Below are positions 62,087 to 64,000 of a DNA stretch of 64,000 bases, piece by piece. The position numbers were made by a program, and so were the translations under genes. The DNA lies in assembly GCA_023418915.1 (NCBI GenBank), contig JAEZYU010000012.1, forward strand, positions 58,752 to 122,751, given 5' to 3'. The stretch is from Bacillota bacterium (GTDB lineage Bacteria > Bacillota > Clostridia > Acetivibrionales > DTU013). Each line of letters opens with the position of its first letter. Position 1 is the first letter of the stretch. The notes under the pieces were generated by a model that was given only the letters and a program-made list of their open reading frames with translations, had not been told where the DNA came from and did no database searches.

Positions 62087-63751
62087 TCATTCCTTATCAC
62101 CGTCCGGTAATTCTGCAATAAAATCATAGCTTTTATACTCAGAATCGTCAAAGTGCCACCATTCATTTTCCAGCGGTATAAATCCTGCCTGCTTCATGGC
62201 ATTTTCAAGAATAAGAGCGTTCTTCTTCTGCGCAGCAGTGGCCATTTCATATGTTCTGTGTGCTTTTTTTGACATCTCGTCAAACTTACTTGGCATGTCC
62301 AGTTCATTGCCTTCGGCATCCACAAGGGTTACATCCACAGCAGCTCCCCGCGTGTGATTGGAGCCTATCCTTGCATCAATAAAATAGTAGCTGTTCTTGG
62401 CTGTTTCAAACAGCTGCCTGTGATCCTTCTCCGGTCTGTACGCATCCCAAACCTTTATCCTGTAACCTTGTTCAACAACAACCGCATTTGCCTTTTTGAG
62501 CTTGTCCGCCGTACCCTTCCTAAGATATGCTATATCTGTCTCGTAAACAGGCTTGCCGGTGATATTATCTGATGTGGCATATTTCAGGTCGATCACCACA
62601 TCCTTTATCGCAGAATCAAGCCTTACCATATCGTATTTGTTTACCGATGCTGTCAGGCTCTCTCCTTCCGGAGATGGCTCGAATTCCAGCTTGGTAAAGA
62701 TCCTGTCTCCTTCTTTGCCATATACAGCTTGAGGTCTATAGTCGTTTATACTGCTTTGTGATGAGATAGTACAAGGTATGATGTCCGGCTCTTTTATCTT
62801 TACTAGATTATTATCGCCGTCAAATATAAACTCCTGCCTGAAAATCGCCGTATCAAAATCATTCGGCCTTTTATTGCCGCCGAAGCAGAAGTTCCCAAGG
62901 CTGTATGCTATATATCTGTCATTGTATTTCTCTATCGGCTGCAGTACATGAGGATGACTTCCTACCACAAGATCAGCACCGGAGTCTACAGCAAGATGAG
63001 CCAGCTCTGTCTGAAGAGGGTCATGTGTATACTGGTATTCCTTTCCCCAGTGAAAGCTCGCAATCACCAGATCATTTTCTTCCCTGAGCTTCTTCGTCAC
63101 TTGCTCAACTTCCTGCTTCAACAGTTCCACATCACAGCCCTGTTCGTATTCACCGAGCTGGTTAAAGCCTGCCAGACCAACCTTAACACCATTGATGTAT
63201 GTACTCAGCGTCTCCGAATAGCCGAAGTGCTGTACCCCCGCTTCATCGAGAGCGTTGCATGTGGCGTCGTATCCTTTGGATCCATAATCGTAAATATGAT
63301 TATTAGCAAGATTTACCGCTTCTATACTCCCTACTTTGAGTATATTGGCGTATTCAGGTCTGCCATTGAACCAGTAATTGTTGCCGTAATCATATTTTTC
63401 GGCCTTTTCTGTTTCGTTGCTCAATACAGTCTCCAGATTAGCAATCGTCAGATCATCCTGTCCCAAGATATCTGCAACATTTGAAAGAAAGTATTCGTAA
63501 TCTCCCTCCACCTTGTCGAAAACATAGCTGAATGAATCTTTATAAAGAAATCTGGAATCCTGTCCCAGCGCAACATCACCAAGTGCGCTGATCATTATCC
63601 TCGTGTTGTTATCATCTTCCTTAACATAGCTTTGAACAGTGCCAGGCTCGCCTTCACCTTGTATCACAATACTGTTTTGAGCATATATCACATATGATAC
63701 TGCAGCAATGGTCACTAGAGCTAGAACTCTGGCAAATAAACGGATTTTCAT
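62087..63751 (-). CDS. CapA-like metallophosphatase fused to VanX-type D-Ala-D-Ala dipeptidase
   Basis: 554 residues from the ATG at 63751 (GGGAGGA, spacing 11). An N-terminal helix (RLFARVLALVTIAAVSYVIY) acts as signal anchor. Residues about 45-330 are the CapA/PgsA-like domain: ISALGDVALG, ANLETVLSN, NLANNHIYDYG and VGSHPHVLQPIE. Residues about 370-545 are an M15D dipeptidase: SNHTRGAAVDVTLVD with the zinc His and Asp, and NEWWHFDD with the last ligand. CapA proteins help anchor or make poly-gamma-glutamate or act on wall polymers, and VanX-type enzymes cleave D-Ala-D-Ala. Both domains are probably outside the membrane. It precedes the MurE-like gene. Confidence 0.85.
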   Translation of the reverse strand: MKIRLFARVLALVTIAAVSYVIYAQNSIVIQGEGEPGTVQSYVKEDDNNTRIMISALGDVALGQDSRFLYKDSFSYVFDKVEGDYEYFLSNVADILGQDDLTIANLETVLSNETEKAEKYDYGNNYWFNGRPEYANILKVGSIEAVNLANNHIYDYGSKGYDATCNALDEAGVQHFGYSETLSTYINGVKVGLAGFNQLGEYEQGCDVELLKQEVEQVTKKLREENDLVIASFHWGKEYQYTHDPLQTELAHLAVDSGADLVVGSHPHVLQPIEKYNDRYIAYSLGNFCFGGNKRPNDFDTAIFRQEFIFDGDNNLVKIKEPDIIPCTISSQSSINDYRPQAVYGKEGDRIFTKLEFEPSPEGESLTASVNKYDMVRLDSAIKDVVIDLKYATSDNITGKPVYETDIAYLRKGTADKLKKANAVVVEQGYRIKVWDAYRPEKDHRQLFETAKNSYYFIDARIGSNHTRGAAVDVTLVDAEGNELDMPSKFDEMSKKAHRTYEMATAAQKKNALILENAMKQAGFIPLENEWWHFDDSEYKSYDFIAELPDGDKE

Positions 63752-63853
63752 TCGTAAATAAGTCCTCCCGGTATGCAATTAAATTGCCTTTTTAATTAAT
63801 TTGCCTTTTCCCGGTGAATTTATGTATTTATATTGTACTACATTTATTCGACT

Positions 63854-63957
63854 TGGGAAACACAACCGGAATAAATGGCGCTGGCATCCCTGCCCCTCGA
63901 CCGCATCCCGCTTATGAACTGGGAATGGCAGCACCGTTTGTGGAGGTTGTGTTTCCT
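63854..63957. repeat. Two-helix hairpin element, second copy
   Basis: GGAAACACAACC (63856-63867) pairs with GGTTGTGTTTCC (63945-63956). Inside, GGCGCTG-G-CATCCC (63877-63890) pairs with GGGAATG-G-CAGCACC (63921-63935) with few mismatches. Bases differ from the 2.2-2.5 kb copy while pairing is kept. The conserved single strands are AATAAATG and CGTTTGTGGAGG. The element may continue to the right of the window (AAAGCCCTGCTG resembles 2302-2313). Confidence 0.75.
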
Positions 63958-64000
63958 TCTCCAAAGCCCTGCTGTCAGACGGTCAGTCGATGGGCTGGAA

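Overview
The window looks like chromosome from an anaerobic, endospore-forming member of the Clostridia. The support is a tricistronic GerA-type germinant receptor, a SpoVB-type flippase, a large pyruvate:ferredoxin oxidoreductase, a small DUF3787 protein (a family I know from clostridia), purine-rich ribosome binding sites and several TTG/GTG starts. A GH94 phosphorylase and a GH26-like enzyme suggest a plant-polysaccharide user. I cannot name the species. I see no rRNA, no tRNA, no CRISPR array and no intact insertion sequence.

Layout. 0-5.5 kb (minus strand): a papain-fold amidase-like protein, an ECF sigma factor, a lone receiver protein and a GAF-GAF-GAF histidine kinase with its LuxR-type response regulator. 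5.8-12.5 kb: an M14 peptidoglycan peptidase, an alpha/beta hydrolase, a methyltransferase, a membrane RDD-TPR-S41 protease fusion and a LOG-family protein. 12.5-19.7 kb: GH94 and GH26-like genes, a 1.4 kb gene-free stretch packed with repeats, an SPFH protein and a cyclophilin. 19.9-27.2 kb: the germination operon, ribosomal protein L25, a C45-like hydrolase and PlsC. 27.5-36.1 kb: an AraC regulator with an unknown glycosidase-like protein, a CheY/MshEN-CheX pair, three unknown genes and SpoVB. 36.1-43.2 kb: a minus-strand signalling operon of REC-GGDEF-(degenerate EAL) followed by two paralogous soluble kinases with LacI-type sugar-binding domains. 44-47.6 kb: PFOR. 47.8-57.4 kb: a visibly GC-richer block with a 2034-residue S-layer-type surface protein, a small Cys-rich protein, a membrane protein, a LuxR-like regulator and the broken remains of a mobile element. 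57.5-63.8 kb: DUF3787, an M24 peptidase, an M15/peptidoglycan-binding protein, a MurE-like ligase and a CapA-VanX fusion.

Themes. Several genes act on peptidoglycan or the spore (M14, M15, VanX, MurE-like, SpoVB, Ger, NlpC/P60-like). The signalling genes could form a cyclic-di-GMP circuit: sugar-sensing kinases feed a receiver-cyclase, and a MshEN-CheX protein could be an output. This is inference.

The non-coding DNA is unusually rich in small repeats. There is a hairpin element whose two helices vary by compensating changes, a dispersed element that begins TTATAACGCATCGTTCAA, and a larger dispersed repeat carrying 42-bp tandem units. There are also three cases where the start or tail of a gene has been locally duplicated: the start region of gerAC, the response regulator start and the SPFH C-terminus. 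The most novel candidates are the kinase/cyclase operon, the CapA-VanX and RDD-TPR-S41 fusions, and the duplicated translation start of gerAC.
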